Shown: positions 53,914 to 63,013 of the stretch, piece by piece | Layout of the letters: each line of letters begins with the position of its first letter | Position numbering within the stretch: the first letter of the stretch is position 1 | DNA from: Legionella sp. | GTDB lineage: Bacteria; Pseudomonadota; Gammaproteobacteria; Legionellales; Legionellaceae | Direction of reading: 5' to 3' | Length of the DNA stretch: 63,013 nt | Assembly: GCA_027437055.1 (NCBI GenBank) | Contig: DAIAOV010000006.1 | Location: forward strand, 1-63,013 | The notes under the pieces: generated by a model | Told to the model about the DNA's origin: nothing | The model's input: only the letters and a program-made list of their open reading frames with translations | Database searches by the model: none | Translations under genes and position numbers: made by a program

Positions 53914-56151
53914 TTATTCAGCAACAGTCACCTGTAAATGAGTAACGCATTGTAATCCGCGTGGCAAGTGGTTGCCTCTGCGCCCTCTTTCTCCCTGATA
54001 ATGAGCTAAGTCGGCTCCTTTTAGAGTAAAGTGACGTTTCCCAGCATGCACCGTCAAGGCGTCATTCAAGGTTAACGTTTGCATATCGATGATATATTCC
54101 TCTCGTGATGCAGATTTAGCTGAGGGGATATTAATTAATTTATTCCCCTTACCCCGAGATAATTCAGGCAACTCGCTGGCAGAGAAAACAAGCAATCGTC
54201 CCACGTTAGTGGCGCAAGCGACAAATACCTCTGCTTGATTCGGTAATAATCTAGGCGGTAATACACGACTATTGCTTAGCAGTTTAATGCACGCTTTTCC
54301 ATTGCGGTTTTTTACATACAAATCACCTACTTTAGCGATAAAACCATACCCCGCATCGCTTGCTAATAATACTTTTTGCTCAGGCTCCCCACCCACTATC
54401 GCCTCAAAGACCATTCCTTCTGCTGGATTTAATTTACCCGTTAAAGGTTCTCCTTGCCCGCGAGCAGAAGGCAGAACATGCCCAGGTAGAGAATAGACCT
54501 TTCCTTCACTATCAAAAAAGACAATTTGTTGATTAGAGCGAGCCAACGCTTGAGCCTTAAACTCATCGCCCGCTTTATAAGCCAGCTCTCTACCATTAAT
54601 ATCATGCCCTTTACCAGCTCTTACCCAACCGTTTTTAGACAAGACTACGGTAATCGGTTCATTAGGTAAAATATCTTCTTCTTTTAATGCTTGAGATTCT
54701 TGTCGGGCGATAATGGGGGAACGACGAGCGTCACCAAATTGGTCTCGATCTTTAATAATTTCATCTTTCACCAATGCCTTTAATCGAGACTCACTGGCTA
54801 AGGTTTTTTGTAAATGATCACACTCAGCCTTAAGTTCATCTAATTCACCACGTAATTTGATTTCTTCTAATTTAGCCAAATGACGCAATTTCATTTCTAG
54901 AATGGCTTCTGCTTGGCGTTCGCTTAAATTAAAACGAGCAATTAGCCCCTCTTTAGGATGCTCATGCTCTCTAATAATGGCAATCACTTCATCAATGTTT
55001 AAATAAGCAATGAGCAACCCTTCTAGCACGTGAATACGATCTAAAACCTTTTCCAATCGGTATTGCAAACGTCTTTTGACCGTCGATAAACGATAGGTTA
55101 ACCATTCATTTAATATGGTTAGCAATCCTTTTACCCGAGGCTTACCGTCAAGTCCGATCATATTAAAGTTAACTCTATAACTACGCTCTAGATCAGTTGT
55201 TGCAAATAAATGAGACATAAGTCCGTCAGCATCAACTCGATTTGATTTAGGAATGATGACCAAACGAGTGGGATGTTCATGATCGGATTCATCACGTAAA
55301 TCCTCGACCATGGGTAATTTCTTCTGCTGCATTTGCAAAGCAATTTGCTCCATTACTTTGGCACCAGAGACTTGATAGGGTAAATCTGTTATGACGATAT
55401 TATGTTTTTCTTCCTCATATACAGCCCGCATTTTAATCGAACCATTACCTGTTTCATACGTCGTCATAATGGCGTCGCGCGGTGTAATAATCTCAGCTCG
55501 CGTGGGAAAATCAGGCCCCTTAATATAGTCACAAATTGCGGCTAAGTCGGCTTGAGGGTTATCCAACAGATGAACACAAGCATTGGCTACTTCAGTCAAA
55601 TTATGCGGTAAAATATCGGAGGCCATCCCCACGGCGATACCGGTTGCCCCATTGAGTAAAATATTAGGTAATCGCGCAGGTAAAAGAGCTGGTTCTTGTA
55701 ACGTACCATCAAAATTATCAATCCAATCCACAGTACCTTGTAATAGTTCGCCAAGCAACACATCCGCATAGGGAGACAACCGAGCTTCGGTATAACGCAT
55801 TGCCGCGAATGACTTAGGATCATCAGGAGAGCCCCAATTCCCTTGGCCATCAACAAAAGGATAACGATAGGAAAATGGTTGCGCCATTAACACCATTGCT
55901 TCATAGCAAGCACTGTCGCCATGAGGATGAAATTTACCTAATACATCCCCCACAGTACGCGCTGATTTTTTATGTTTTGCCGTAGCCTTTAAACCAAGCT
56001 CAGACATGGCATAAACAATACGACGTTGCACCGGTTTTAATCCGTCTGCTATATTCGGCAGGGCTCTGTCTAATATGACATACATGGAATAGTCAAGGTA
56101 TGCTTTCTCAGTAAATTCTGTTAGTGGTTTTCTTTCTGTCACTTCATTCAT
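53914..56151 (-). CDS. parC: DNA topoisomerase IV subunit A
   Basis: 745 residues. ParC pairs with ParE to decatenate daughter chromosomes. The catalytic tyrosine is in [11 protein letters not shown] (Tyr120) and the quinolone-determining region reads [15 protein letters not shown], with Ser80 and Glu84 at the positions numbered the same in E. coli. Both are the sensitive-type residues. The N-terminus [13 protein letters not shown] and the C-terminal beta-pinwheel (about 490-745, with repeated GxLLVF-type strands) are normal. parE is not in the window. Confidence 0.96.
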   Translation of the reverse strand: MNEVTERKPLTEFTEKAYLDYSMYVILDRALPNIADGLKPVQRRIVYAMSELGLKATAKHKKSARTVGDVLGKFHPHGDSACYEAMVLMAQPFSYRYPFVDGQGNWGSPDDPKSFAAMRYTEARLSPYADVLLGELLQGTVDWIDNFDGTLQEPALLPARLPNILLNGATGIAVGMASDILPHNLTEVANACVHLLDNPQADLAAICDYIKGPDFPTRAEIITPRDAIMTTYETGNGSIKMRAVYEEEKHNIVITDLPYQVSGAKVMEQIALQMQQKKLPMVEDLRDESDHEHPTRLVIIPKSNRVDADGLMSHLFATTDLERSYRVNFNMIGLDGKPRVKGLLTILNEWLTYRLSTVKRRLQYRLEKVLDRIHVLEGLLIAYLNIDEVIAIIREHEHPKEGLIARFNLSERQAEAILEMKLRHLAKLEEIKLRGELDELKAECDHLQKTLASESRLKALVKDEIIKDRDQFGDARRSPIIARQESQALKEEDILPNEPITVVLSKNGWVRAGKGHDINGRELAYKAGDEFKAQALARSNQQIVFFDSEGKVYSLPGHVLPSARGQGEPLTGKLNPAEGMVFEAIVGGEPEQKVLLASDAGYGFIAKVGDLYVKNRNGKACIKLLSNSRVLPPRLLPNQAEVFVACATNVGRLLVFSASELPELSRGKGNKLINIPSAKSASREEYIIDMQTLTLNDALTVHAGKRHFTLKGADLAHYQGERGRRGNHLPRGLQCVTHLQVTVAE

Positions 56152-56184
56152 CTTTTTTTCATCATTAGGTTGTTAATCGCTATT

Positions 56185-56329
56185 AGACTTCTTTCGAAAC
56201 TCGCTGAATCGAGCGAGGTGCGAGAAGGAACGGAGCGTAGAATCGGAGTGTACATGTCAGTCACAGGAGGATTCGAGCACCGTACCGACGAAACAATTCG
56301 TCGAGGCAATAGAGTTTCGAAAGAGGTCT
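56185..56329. repeat. CTTTCGAAACTCGCT repeat element, copy 1
   Basis: A 145-bp unit bounded by the inverted ends agacttctttcgaaactcgct and gagtttcgaaagaggtct. Inside lies gattcgagcaccgtaccgac, followed by gaaacaattc. A second unit follows 57 nt later. An open frame across it is not called because it lies on repeat DNA. Confidence 0.8.
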
Positions 56330-56386
56330 ATCCATTCATCGTATGCAATCAAGGTCTTTATTGCAAAGTTATTTTAGCAAAATATT

Positions 56387-56504
56387 AGATCTCTTTCCAA
56401 ACTCGCTGTTGCAATAGACCTCTTGCATAACCGGAGTATACACGCAATTCGAGCACCGTATCGGCGAAGCAATTCTCCTCCACAGTAGAGTTTGGAAAGA
56501 GGTC
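56387..56504. repeat. CTCTTTCCAAACTCGCT repeat element, copy 2
   Basis: A 118-bp unit with ends agatctctttccaaactcgct and gagtttggaaagaggtcc. The inner block aattcgagcaccgtatcggc, followed by gaagcaattc, matches copy 1 closely. The two units are in direct orientation, each internally palindromic at its ends. Confidence 0.8.
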
Positions 56505-56540
56505 CATTCTTGATGTTGGAAATATAAGCACTTAGTTAAT

Positions 56541-56655
56541 TGTGAATAACTTTATTTTTTATTTTACCCCTAAATGCAATATTCATATAACATATTGATA
56601 TTTATATTAATTTTTATATTGCAATCTTGCTGTTTTTTATTTGCCCTGTGGATAA
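56541..56655. other. Paired DnaA boxes flanking an A+T-rich stretch
   Basis: tgtgaataa (56541-56549) and tgtggataa (56647-56655) both match the DnaA box TTATNCACA on the complementary strand; the second is the perfect TTATCCACA. The roughly 95 nt between them are about four-fifths A+T by eye. The 800-nt space between parC and the acetolactate synthase gene holds no gene apart from the repeats. Only two boxes are seen, so this is not a convincing complete origin. Confidence 0.45.
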
Positions 56656-56960
56656 CTCTGTGCATGAACAATGAATAAGTCAGGTAACTCTTTGTAAAAT
56701 ACTACTTTATCACTAATAGCTGCTGACAATTCATATTTCTACGTCCGGCAACCTTCCCCAGAGAGAGCCACACGAAATTTTGATATAACTTAATGTTTTT
56801 AAAAGAAATATACCAAACTCCCTACATACTATAATAATCAAAACGGTATGAAGGTGAATAGACCAGAAAACAGTTTAAGTAAATTTGTGCATATAATATT
56901 ATGATGAGAGCTTGTTAATTAACAAGTTCTAAGAGCATTCTGATATATGTGAGGGATAAT

Positions 56961-58604
56961 ATGATCAAAGGTTCCGAGCTATTAGTCGCCGCCCTGGAAA
57001 ATGAAGGAGTAACGCACATTTTTGGTATTCCCGGCGAAGAAAATCTTGATGTTGTTGAAGCAATTCGCAACTCTTCAATTCAATTAGTGTTAACCCGCCA
57101 TGAACAGGCCGCTGCATTTATGGCAGCAACCTACGGTAGATTGACTGGTAAACCAGGAGTTTGCATGACAACTCTTGGCCCTGGCGCGTTAAACCTTACT
57201 ACAGGAGCCGCTTATGCCCTTTTAGGTGCAATGCCAGTTATTATGATCACAGGACAAAAAGGTGTTTTATCATCGCATCAAGCACGCTTTCAGATGGTGA
57301 ATACGGTAGCAACCATGCAACCATTAACTAAAATGTCGCGCCAAATTGTTTCGCCTTCGATGATTCCAACCCTAGTACGAGAAGCCTTTCATATTGCGCA
57401 AGAAGAAAGCCCCGGCCCTGTCCACTTGGAACTCCCTGAAGATATAGCAGCGGAAAAAACAAAAAAAATTCCTCTTATCCCTCCTCATCCTGTTGAATAT
57501 CCAATTGCCAGTGAAGCAGCACTTAATCGTGCGGCAGAAATGATTATGCAGGCGAAGCGCCCTTTAGTGATGCTTGGAGCAGCAGCCTCACGGCCAAGAG
57601 CAACGAATCATCTTGCTCAATTTATTTTGCGTACCAAACTACCTTATTTTACCACCCAAATGGGTAAAGGGACGGTTTCTGGAGCAACAGAGTTTTATAT
57701 GGGCACCACCGCGCTGTCAGCGCGGGACTATGTTCACGAAGCGATAGAGCAAGCGGATCTCATTATAGCTATTGGCCATAGCACTGTAGAAAAGCCACCG
57801 TTCCTCATGGGAACCTCTCATCTTAAAGTGATTCATGTTGGCTATCAGTCAGCTACTGTAGAGCAAATTTACTTTCCTCAAGCGGAAGTTGTTGGGGACA
57901 TGGGGCCTTCATTGCAATTGCTGGCAGATAAGGTCGAAGGAAAAATTCCTCACGCCGGCGCACTTCTACCGTTACGCGAAGGCATTATAAGTAAAATTAC
58001 CGCCCGATCTACAGAAGATCGGTTTACTCCACAGCGTATGGTTTACGATGTAAGACAAGTGATGCCACATGATGGAATTCTTGCCCTGGATAATGGCATG
58101 TATAAAATCTGGTTTGCACGCAATTACCGTACCCAAATGGCCAATACACTTCTACTCGATAATGCTCTTGCTACTATGGGGGCAGGTCTTCCTTCGGCAA
58201 TCATGGCAGCACTATTGTACCCCAATCGTCGAGTCATGGCTGTCTGTGGTGATGGTGGTTTTATGATGAATAGCCAAGAATTGGAAACAGCTGTCAGACT
58301 TAAATTAAACCTAGTCGTTCTTCTTATAGAAGATCATGCTTACGGAATGATACGTTGGAAACAAGCGGTAGATCACTTTCCAGACTTTGGGATGACCTTC
58401 TCCAACCCAGATTTTGTAAAATATGCGGAAGCTTATGGAGCACATGGCACCCGCGTTGATCGCATTGAGAATTTTAAATCCATTCTGGAGAATGCATTCA
58501 CTCAAGGCGGAGTACATGTGGTTATTTTTCCAATTGACTATTCAGAAAATAAGCGGGTTCTTGTCGATGAACTACAACAGCGCCTACCAGCGAAAAGGGG
58601 ATAA
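56961..58604 (+). CDS. Stand-alone acetolactate synthase-like TPP enzyme
   Basis: 547 residues from the ATG at 56961, which has GAGGG six nt upstream; a GTG at 56949 overlaps the ribosome site. The three-domain thiamin diphosphate fold shows the catalytic glutamate in LTRHEQAAAF (Glu48), GPGALNL, and the cofactor motif GDGGFMMNSQELETA from 430. The likely reaction is condensation of two pyruvates to acetolactate with CO2 release. It resembles catabolic AlsS-type enzymes, since no small regulatory subunit gene follows. The aldehyde dehydrogenase starts 2 nt after the stop, so they form an operon. A different 2-oxoacid substrate is possible. Confidence 0.85.
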   Translation: MIKGSELLVAALENEGVTHIFGIPGEENLDVVEAIRNSSIQLVLTRHEQAAAFMAATYGRLTGKPGVCMTTLGPGALNLTTGAAYALLGAMPVIMITGQKGVLSSHQARFQMVNTVATMQPLTKMSRQIVSPSMIPTLVREAFHIAQEESPGPVHLELPEDIAAEKTKKIPLIPPHPVEYPIASEAALNRAAEMIMQAKRPLVMLGAAASRPRATNHLAQFILRTKLPYFTTQMGKGTVSGATEFYMGTTALSARDYVHEAIEQADLIIAIGHSTVEKPPFLMGTSHLKVIHVGYQSATVEQIYFPQAEVVGDMGPSLQLLADKVEGKIPHAGALLPLREGIISKITARSTEDRFTPQRMVYDVRQVMPHDGILALDNGMYKIWFARNYRTQMANTLLLDNALATMGAGLPSAIMAALLYPNRRVMAVCGDGGFMMNSQELETAVRLKLNLVVLLIEDHAYGMIRWKQAVDHFPDFGMTFSNPDFVKYAEAYGAHGTRVDRIENFKSILENAFTQGGVHVVIFPIDYSENKRVLVDELQQRLPAKRG

Positions 58605-58606
58605 TA

Positions 58607-59995
58607 ATGAAAAAGACACTACAAGTAGTGCAAGCCTTTGACCGTGCTTTAATAAGAGAAATTCCCACAGATGATGCCCAAGCACTGGAAGACAAACTGA
58701 GTACAGCAGCATTAGCTCTAAACAATCGAGATGGCTGGCTTAAACCTCATGAACGCATGGCTATATTGAAACGTGCTGCGCAATTATTAACAGAGAAGCA
58801 AGAGCAATTTACTAAACTTATCGCTCAGGAAGGGGGAAAACCGTTTACTGATGCAGCAGTTGAAGTGACTCGCGCCATTGATGGATTAAATGATGCTGCT
58901 GAAGAATTGCGGCATTTTGCAGGTAAAGAAATCCCCATGGGACTTACCCCTGCGAGCGACCATCGCTGGGCATTTACCATTAAAGAACCTATTGGCGTTG
59001 TCGCTGCTATTTCAGCGTTTAACCATCCGCTAAATCTCATTATTCACCAAGTGGCCCCAGCAATTGCAGTGGGATGCCCGGTGATTATCAAACCCGCGGC
59101 AACAACCCCGTTATGCTGCCTAGAACTAGTGCAATTATTACGAAAAGCAGGTCTTGCTGAACACTGGTGTCAAACATTCATTACCGATGACAACGCCTTA
59201 GCCGAACAGTTCGCAACAGATCATCGCGTCGCATTCTTAAGTTTTATTGGCTCAGCAAAAGTAGGTTGGTACTTACGTAGCAAACTGGCCCCAGGAACCC
59301 GTTGTGCTTTAGAGCACGGAGGAGCAGCACCTGTTATTGTCGATCGTAGCGCTAATTTGTCTAAAACTACTCAAGCGCTGGTCAAAGGTGGCTATTACCA
59401 TGCAGGACAAGTTTGCGTTTCCGTACAGCGTATCTTTGTTCATAAAGACATTATAACTCCCTTTATGGATGAGTTTGTTCCGCGAGTTAAAGCACTACGT
59501 GTTGGTGACCCACTACTAAAAGAAACAGAGGTAGGTCCGCTTATTCTACCACGTGAGACAGAGCGTATCTTGTCATGGATAGATGAGGCAGTGGATCAGG
59601 GAGCAAAATTATTTGGTGGGGGACGCCTTTCTGAAACGACATTAATTCCTGCAGTATTGCTTAATCCACCAGTCGATGCCAAAGTATCACAATTAGAAAT
59701 CTTCGGCCCTGTGACCTGTGTTTATGAATATGAAGATATAGATAAAGCAATTGATCGAGCCAATTCCTTACCCTTTGCTTTTCAATCCAGCGTATTTTCA
59801 GAAGAATTAGCCCCAGCTCTTAGAGCAGCAGAACGCCTGCAAGCAGCTACTGTTCTCGTTAACGACCACACCGCGTTTCGCACCGATTGGATGCCCTTTG
59901 CCGGATTAAAACAATCGGGTTATCGCACTGGTGGTATTCCTTGGACCATGGAAGATATGTCACACGAAAAAATGATTGTGTTGAAGAATAATTGA
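58607..59995 (+). CDS. Aldehyde dehydrogenase family protein
   Basis: 462 residues, NAD(P)-dependent ALDH fold. Catalytic residues are Cys270 ([12 protein letters not shown]), Glu236 (LEHGGAAPV) and Asn139 (SAFNHPLN). The cofactor loop IGSAKVG is near 214. A ribosome site lies inside the end of the acetolactate synthase gene, so translation is coupled. Relatives include succinate-semialdehyde and lactaldehyde dehydrogenases; the substrate here is unknown. The pairing with an acetolactate synthase-like enzyme suggests one pathway in which a TPP enzyme and an aldehyde oxidation act in sequence (inference). Confidence 0.9.
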   Translation: MKKTLQVVQAFDRALIREIPTDDAQALEDKLSTAALALNNRDGWLKPHERMAILKRAAQLLTEKQEQFTKLIAQEGGKPFTDAAVEVTRAIDGLNDAAEELRHFAGKEIPMGLTPASDHRWAFTIKEPIGVVAAISAFNHPLNLIIHQVAPAIAVGCPVIIKPAATTPLCCLELVQLLRKAGLAEHWCQTFITDDNALAEQFATDHRVAFLSFIGSAKVGWYLRSKLAPGTRCALEHGGAAPVIVDRSANLSKTTQALVKGGYYHAGQVCVSVQRIFVHKDIITPFMDEFVPRVKALRVGDPLLKETEVGPLILPRETERILSWIDEAVDQGAKLFGGGRLSETTLIPAVLLNPPVDAKVSQLEIFGPVTCVYEYEDIDKAIDRANSLPFAFQSSVFSEELAPALRAAERLQAATVLVNDHTAFRTDWMPFAGLKQSGYRTGGIPWTMEDMSHEKMIVLKNN

Positions 59996-60023
59996 ACTAA
60001 TTATAGAGCAGGAGCCTAGATTA

Positions 60024-62033
60024 ATGACCAATCACCTTGTCAATGAAACCTCCCCTTACCTCCTTCAGCATGCAAACAACCCAGTCAATTGGTATCCCTG
60101 GGGAGAGGAGGCATTCACACAAGCTCAAAAAGAGAATAAACCCATCCATTTATCTATAGGCTATGCCGCCTGTCATTGGTGTCATGTCATGGCTCACGAA
60201 TCCTTTGAAAATCCTACTATTGCTCAATTAATGAATCAAAATTTCATCAATATCAAAGTGGATAAACAAGAACGTCCTGATCTTGATGATATTTACCAAA
60301 AGGTAGTGCAAATGATGGGACAAAGTGGTGGTTGGCCTTTAACTATTTTTATGACCCCAGAACGACAACCTTTTTTTGGTGGCACTTATTTTCCTCCGGA
60401 AGATCAATACGGTCGAATTGGCTTTAGCAAATTATTACTAATTATTCATGACTTATGGGAAAATAAACGTGCAGAGTTAGCCCAATATATTGATCACTTT
60501 TTAATAGGTTACCAACAAATTGAGCAATTTAACGCATCAAGAGAAACACCCCATACCCCACCTTATCAAGCTGCTGTGGCTATTGCCAATAATACCGATA
60601 AATACTATGGCGGGTTAAATGGCGCACCTAAATTTCCTATGGTTAGCTGTTACGATTTAGTAGTACGCCTCTATGCACGAACATTAGACCAGACTTTAGA
60701 AACTTCGCTACGTTTAACTTTAGAAGGAATGACTAAGGGAGGAATTTTTGATCACTTAGGAGGAGGATTTGCCCGATACAGTGTCGATGAGCAATGGATG
60801 ATCCCACATTTTGAAAAAATGCTTTATGACAATGCCCAATTGATTGGTCTATATGCAAACGTCTATCGCTTAAACCAAGACAACACATGGAAATACATTG
60901 TTACAGAAACCATTAATTATACGCTACGTGATTTACGCCATCCCCTAGGTGGTTTTTATGCAAGCGAAGATGCCGATAGTGAGGGCCAAGAAGGAAAGTT
61001 TTATAGTTGGACTCCTGCTCAGATACATGCAGTATTAAGTGAAGACGAAAGTTTAGCTGCTTGCCGAACCTATGGCATTACAGAGGAGGGAAATTATGAA
61101 CACCATAGCACCATCTTGCAATGCCCCACTTTTGCAGAGGCTATAAAAGATAAATCATTACAAGCAATTCGCCAAAAGCTATTTCTTGCCCGAGAACAAC
61201 GTATCCATCCCGGCCGCGATACCTCAGTTTTGACCAATTGGAATAGTCTAATGATTCAGGGATTATGTGCCGCATATCAGGCAGTAGGAACTCCTCTTTA
61301 TTGTGAAACAGCATGTCAGATTGCTGATTTTATCAATAATCACATGTCCACGGCCGAAGGGGGCATTTACCACGTATGGCAAAAAGGAAAACCTAAAATT
61401 ATGGGTTTCCTAGATGATTATACTTTTTTAGCTAATGCATTTTTAGATTTATATCAGTCTACATTAACTGCCAGTTATTTAACGCGAGCCATTGAGCTCG
61501 TAGAATTAGCAATAAAAAAATTCTGGGATGATGGATTTTATTTTACTTCTGCCGATGGGGAACAATTAATTCATCGCCCCCGCTCTCCTTACGATAGTGC
61601 TTATCCTTCCGGTATTGCAAGCATGGTCTTTGCGCTACTGCGGCTTTATCATTTGACTTATAAAGAGTCTTATCTTGCTTATGCGCAACAAACTTTCGAT
61701 TATTATTTACTGAGGGCATCTACCAATTATGTAGGTTTTGCTCATTTGCTCGCTGCTTACGACTTTATGCACATATCGCCTACTATCCTTATTTTAGCGG
61801 GCAAACGCGAGGATCCTGCGCTAAAATCGTTACTGCATACTATTCATCGTCATTATTTGCCCTATCATGTCTTGGGGTTTGCCGATGATTTGCCTGACGC
61901 CCATTATAAAAAAGCAATTGACGAACAACCGGCTGTTTATATTTGTAAAAACTATACTTGCGAGCCGCCCTTAACCACTGTGGAAGAGTTAAAAAATTAT
62001 TTAATCACTACCTTATCCAAACCATTTTCTTGA
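60024..62033 (+). CDS. DUF255 thioredoxin-domain protein (YyaL/SSP411 family)
   Basis: 669 residues. The N-terminal thioredoxin-like DUF255 domain (1-170) begins [19 protein letters not shown] and carries the CHWCH motif at 50-54. The remainder is an (alpha/alpha)6 barrel resembling glycoside hydrolase/N-acylglucosamine epimerase folds, with [12 protein letters not shown] near 270 and [11 protein letters not shown] near 405. The function of this widespread family is not established; redox or sugar-related activity has been proposed. AGGAG precedes the ATG, 28 nt after the ALDH stop, so it may be the third gene of the operon. Confidence 0.92.
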   Translation: MTNHLVNETSPYLLQHANNPVNWYPWGEEAFTQAQKENKPIHLSIGYAACHWCHVMAHESFENPTIAQLMNQNFINIKVDKQERPDLDDIYQKVVQMMGQSGGWPLTIFMTPERQPFFGGTYFPPEDQYGRIGFSKLLLIIHDLWENKRAELAQYIDHFLIGYQQIEQFNASRETPHTPPYQAAVAIANNTDKYYGGLNGAPKFPMVSCYDLVVRLYARTLDQTLETSLRLTLEGMTKGGIFDHLGGGFARYSVDEQWMIPHFEKMLYDNAQLIGLYANVYRLNQDNTWKYIVTETINYTLRDLRHPLGGFYASEDADSEGQEGKFYSWTPAQIHAVLSEDESLAACRTYGITEEGNYEHHSTILQCPTFAEAIKDKSLQAIRQKLFLAREQRIHPGRDTSVLTNWNSLMIQGLCAAYQAVGTPLYCETACQIADFINNHMSTAEGGIYHVWQKGKPKIMGFLDDYTFLANAFLDLYQSTLTASYLTRAIELVELAIKKFWDDGFYFTSADGEQLIHRPRSPYDSAYPSGIASMVFALLRLYHLTYKESYLAYAQQTFDYYLLRASTNYVGFAHLLAAYDFMHISPTILILAGKREDPALKSLLHTIHRHYLPYHVLGFADDLPDAHYKKAIDEQPAVYICKNYTCEPPLTTVEELKNYLITTLSKPFS

Positions 62034-62120
62034 AATTCTTTTTCATCCTGCTGTTCAAAGGCTCAAATTCGCTTATACTGCTTCATTTGACGTGATCAAG
62101 TAAAGGCGTTACGAAAGACC

Positions 62121-62170
62121 CGCTTACTTACGTGCGCGGCTCGGATAAGAAGTTACATAATCCGAGCGGC
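62121..62170. repeat. CGCTTACTTACGTGCGCGG repeat, copy 2
   Basis: A 50-bp relative of the element at 32331-32397. Here gctcggat (62139-62146) and atccgagc (62160-62167) pair exactly in the middle. It lies in the gap between the DUF255 gene and the convergent S53 peptidase gene. Confidence 0.7.
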
Positions 62171-62190
62171 AACTCTAAACAGTTACAAGA

Positions 62191-63013
62191 TTATTGTGCT
62201 GCCATAAAAGGCACAAAATTAGAAATCCTGGCAGAACCAACACCAACCACATCATTCCAATATTGATTTTCATTCATAGTCAGCGAGGAATCCCAATTAA
62301 AGGTAATATAGGCATGAAACCATACGCTATCATCATATAAGGTAAAAGCATAGTCGGGCGCATTAACGGGATTTGGGATATTAGAAATAACCAGATGAGG
62401 TGGAGTAATGACATTGAGTGCCTGATTTTGAACCAAAGCTTGGTTTAGTGTGTACAAATATTGGGCTGACAAACCAATGGGTTGCTTACTTTGTAAGAAA
62501 CGTGCTTGGTTAACTAGAGCTAAAGTTGAGGTATAGATAGGACATGCTAAACTCGTTCCCCCAAAAATGCATCCGTGTTCACAACCCCCAGTGTAATAGG
62601 CAATAAGACCTGTAAAAACATCCGCTAGCATAGCCACATCGGGAGTGGCTCGCATACCGCCCCCAAGGTAACTACCAATTACGCCATAACCACCTGCTGT
62701 AAACCCCTGGAAAGTAGGATTTTTCTGCCATGAAGGAGCCGTATAAATTTGACTTATTCCCCCAGAGCTGCCAGCGTAAAATCCAGGAGGATAGCCATGA
62801 AAGGTATCCACATTATAGCTTCCCCATCCTGATTCAAAGGCATAATTATAATTCGCATCGACAAACATAGAGGAACCACCAACGGATGTTGCGCTAGGTG
62901 AAGAAGAAGGGTATCCAATGTAAGGAGCGCTACTCGCGGTAGAACATGACGGCCAGGAGGAACTATAAGTATGATCCCCACAATCACCGGATGCAAAATC
63001 GACACTCATCCCC
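62191..63013 (-). CDS. S53 (sedolisin/kumamolisin) peptidase, C-terminal part
   Basis: About 274 codons visible; the gene enters from the right edge, so its N-terminus and pro-domain are outside. The S53 catalytic domain shows the oxyanion aspartate in FASGDCGD, GGISQIYTAPSWQ, RATPDVAMLAD and the nucleophile serine in GGTSLACP. A C-terminal acidic stretch (YWNDVVGVGS) matches the calcium site region. Sedolisins are secreted acid-active serine peptidases, usually with an N-terminal activation domain. The several cysteines (for example GDCGD, PSCS, CEHGC) are more than usual and suggest disulfides outside the cytoplasm. Confidence 0.88.
   Translation of the reverse strand, partial: GMSVDFASGDCGDHTYSSSWPSCSTASSAPYIGYPSSSPSATSVGGSSMFVDANYNYAFESGWGSYNVDTFHGYPPGFYAGSSGGISQIYTAPSWQKNPTFQGFTAGGYGVIGSYLGGGMRATPDVAMLADVFTGLIAYYTGGCEHGCIFGGTSLACPIYTSTLALVNQARFLQSKQPIGLSAQYLYTLNQALVQNQALNVITPPHLVISNIPNPVNAPDYAFTLYDDSVWFHAYITFNWDSSLTMNENQYWNDVVGVGSARISNFVPFMAAQ

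Noticed and set aside
55900-55930. Quinolone-resistance changes in ParC
   Set aside because: Ser80 and Glu84 are both the sensitive-type residues.
56170-56388. 72-codon open frame downstream of the parC start
   Set aside because: It lies across the TTTCGAAACTCGCT repeat unit, has no ribosome site or family feature, and is best explained by the repeat.

Overview
The window looks like chromosomal DNA of a Legionella species or a very close relative. Four things point there: a tandem set of Legionella-type major outer membrane proteins (GTMGPVC signature), an LbtU-like siderophore porin, two long orphan proteins that look like Dot/Icm effectors, and a backbone of ordinary gammaproteobacterial housekeeping genes in A+T-rich DNA. 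No insertion sequence, integrase, phage gene, rRNA or CRISPR array was seen. The assignment comes from recognised families and gene order, not from a database search.

Layout. 1-8.1 kb: flavin reductase (partial), ubiD, rho, a lone processive GT2 glycosyltransferase, trxA, rsmE and fumC. 8.2-25.7 kb is an envelope region: two tandem GT-C (ArnT/PMT-type) transferases, a GT2-GtrA fusion, a small lipoprotein, two tandem late acyltransferases (LpxL/HtrB family), lpxB, lpxD, lpxA, an outer membrane protein, a methyltransferase-glycosyltransferase fusion, a GT4 transferase, a catalytic-core cystathionine beta-synthase and a decayed GT-C pseudogene. 25.9-32.1 kb: an orphan 345-residue protein, a membrane coiled-coil protein paired with a membrane-anchored DOT1-like methyltransferase, ihfB, dcd, and the slipin/NfeD pair. 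32.4-38.4 kb: LbtU-like porin, three major outer membrane protein paralogs and a MotY-like OmpA protein. 38.5-47.3 kb: pyrC-rnt, grxD-ahpC, sodB-argD, a VOC protein, a GDPD phosphodiesterase, a Sua5-type enzyme, tRNA-Leu(CAG) and psd. 47.3-52.5 kb: two large orphan proteins, the first with a kinase-like D-D-x-H-x-x-N...DFD motif. 52.8-63.0 kb: a DUF2520 Rossmann protein, parC, a stand-alone acetolactate synthase with an aldehyde dehydrogenase, a DUF255 thioredoxin-domain protein and the end of an S53 peptidase.

How parts fit. The lpx genes and acyltransferases build and acylate lipid A. The GT2-GtrA fusion and two GT-C enzymes could form a lipid-linked-sugar module that decorates the envelope. 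GrxD, AhpC and SodB form a peroxide/superoxide defence block. The outer membrane protein paralogs have readable promoters and terminators, including a promoter covered by perfect palindromes and a terminator placed directly before the third gene.

The intergenic spaces carry several families of dispersed palindromes, mostly at gene 3' ends. Two sites suggest replication or segregation functions: a 15/16 match to the ParB parS site at 53720, and a pair of DnaA boxes around a very A+T-rich stretch at 56541-56655.
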